Positions 61,369-61,385 of a stretch of 61,385 nucleotides of DNA are shown in pieces. The DNA is from CAZKAP01 sp964550895 (GTDB taxonomy: Bacteria; Bacteroidota; Bacteroidia; Flavobacteriales; Flavobacteriaceae), in assembly GCA_964550895.1 (NCBI GenBank), contig CAZKAP010000018.1, forward strand, positions 1 to 61,385, written 5' to 3'. Positions within the stretch are counted from its first letter, which is position 1. The number at the start of each line of letters is the position of its first letter. The notes under the pieces are model-generated. The model searched no databases and was not told the DNA's origin. It was given only the letters and a program-made list of their open reading frames with translations. The translations under genes were made by a program, and so were the position numbers.

Positions 61369-61385
61369 TTTTGCAGCGAGCCCTC

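Overview
The window reads as chromosomal DNA of a marine-type flavobacterium (Bacteroidota, probably Flavobacteriaceae, GC a little above 50 percent). The pointers are families typical of that group (DUF6090, DUF2911, DUF6503, a type IX secretion C-terminal sorting domain), several perfect TAnnTTTG -7 promoter elements, A-rich gene starts and frequent TTG starts. Two runs of exactly ten N (7381-7390, 9079-9088) mark scaffold joins; the second breaks the frame of a beta-glucosidase gene, so its length is a placeholder. I saw no rRNA, tRNA, CRISPR array, insertion sequence or replication origin.

Layout. 0-14 kb: ordinary cell-envelope and metabolic genes (DUF6090 tail, DUF2911, a small outer-membrane barrel, a DUF819 permease, an S9 peptidase, a sugar porter, an Old Yellow Enzyme homologue, a GH3 beta-glucosidase lipoprotein), the proline operon proB-proA, and rpsU with a small partner gene. 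14-26 kb: a protease remnant, an acetyltransferase and a 9.9-kb gene for a giant T9SS-exported surface protein. That protein has an N-terminal Kelch-like region, four 120-residue modules, twenty 75-residue repeats and a DUF5060/TIM-barrel glycosidase-like core. 26-34 kb: a transglutaminase-like gene, galK-galT, an Asp/Glu racemase, and a fermentative operon pflB-pflA-OFA transporter with a candidate operator. 34-42 kb: two tandem paralogous lipoproteins, small membrane and DUF genes, rpiA, an uncharacterised three-gene cassette (two 155-residue paralogues plus a 282-residue protein) and a TauE/SafE permease.

42.5-54.1 kb holds the most interesting locus, a predicted NTP-dependent conflict (immunity or programmed-death) system. 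In order it encodes a protein with an effector-associated-domain-like (EAD) N-terminus and a possible inactive-STAND C-terminus; a MoxR AAA+ ATPase; a 1323-residue membrane protein joining a CoxE-like N-terminus, a degenerate vWA domain, TPR-like helices and a C-terminal FGE-sulfatase (C-type-lectin-fold) domain; a small membrane protein; a caspase-family protease; a divergently oriented second caspase with a C-terminal EAD-like domain; a secreted coiled-coil/beta-barrel protein; and a peptidoglycan-binding amidase without a signal peptide. The EAD-like domains on the first protein and on the second caspase suggest homotypic coupling of sensor and executioner. Just behind the FGE gene lies an Asn-codon-rich fragment that looks like the 3' end of a diversity-generating-retroelement target gene.

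54-61 kb returns to housekeeping: DUF2059, an Ada-like DNA methyltransferase, pirin, a yjdJ/yjdI-CDGSH pair, a multi-PAS histidine kinase with a single-domain response regulator, and queD.
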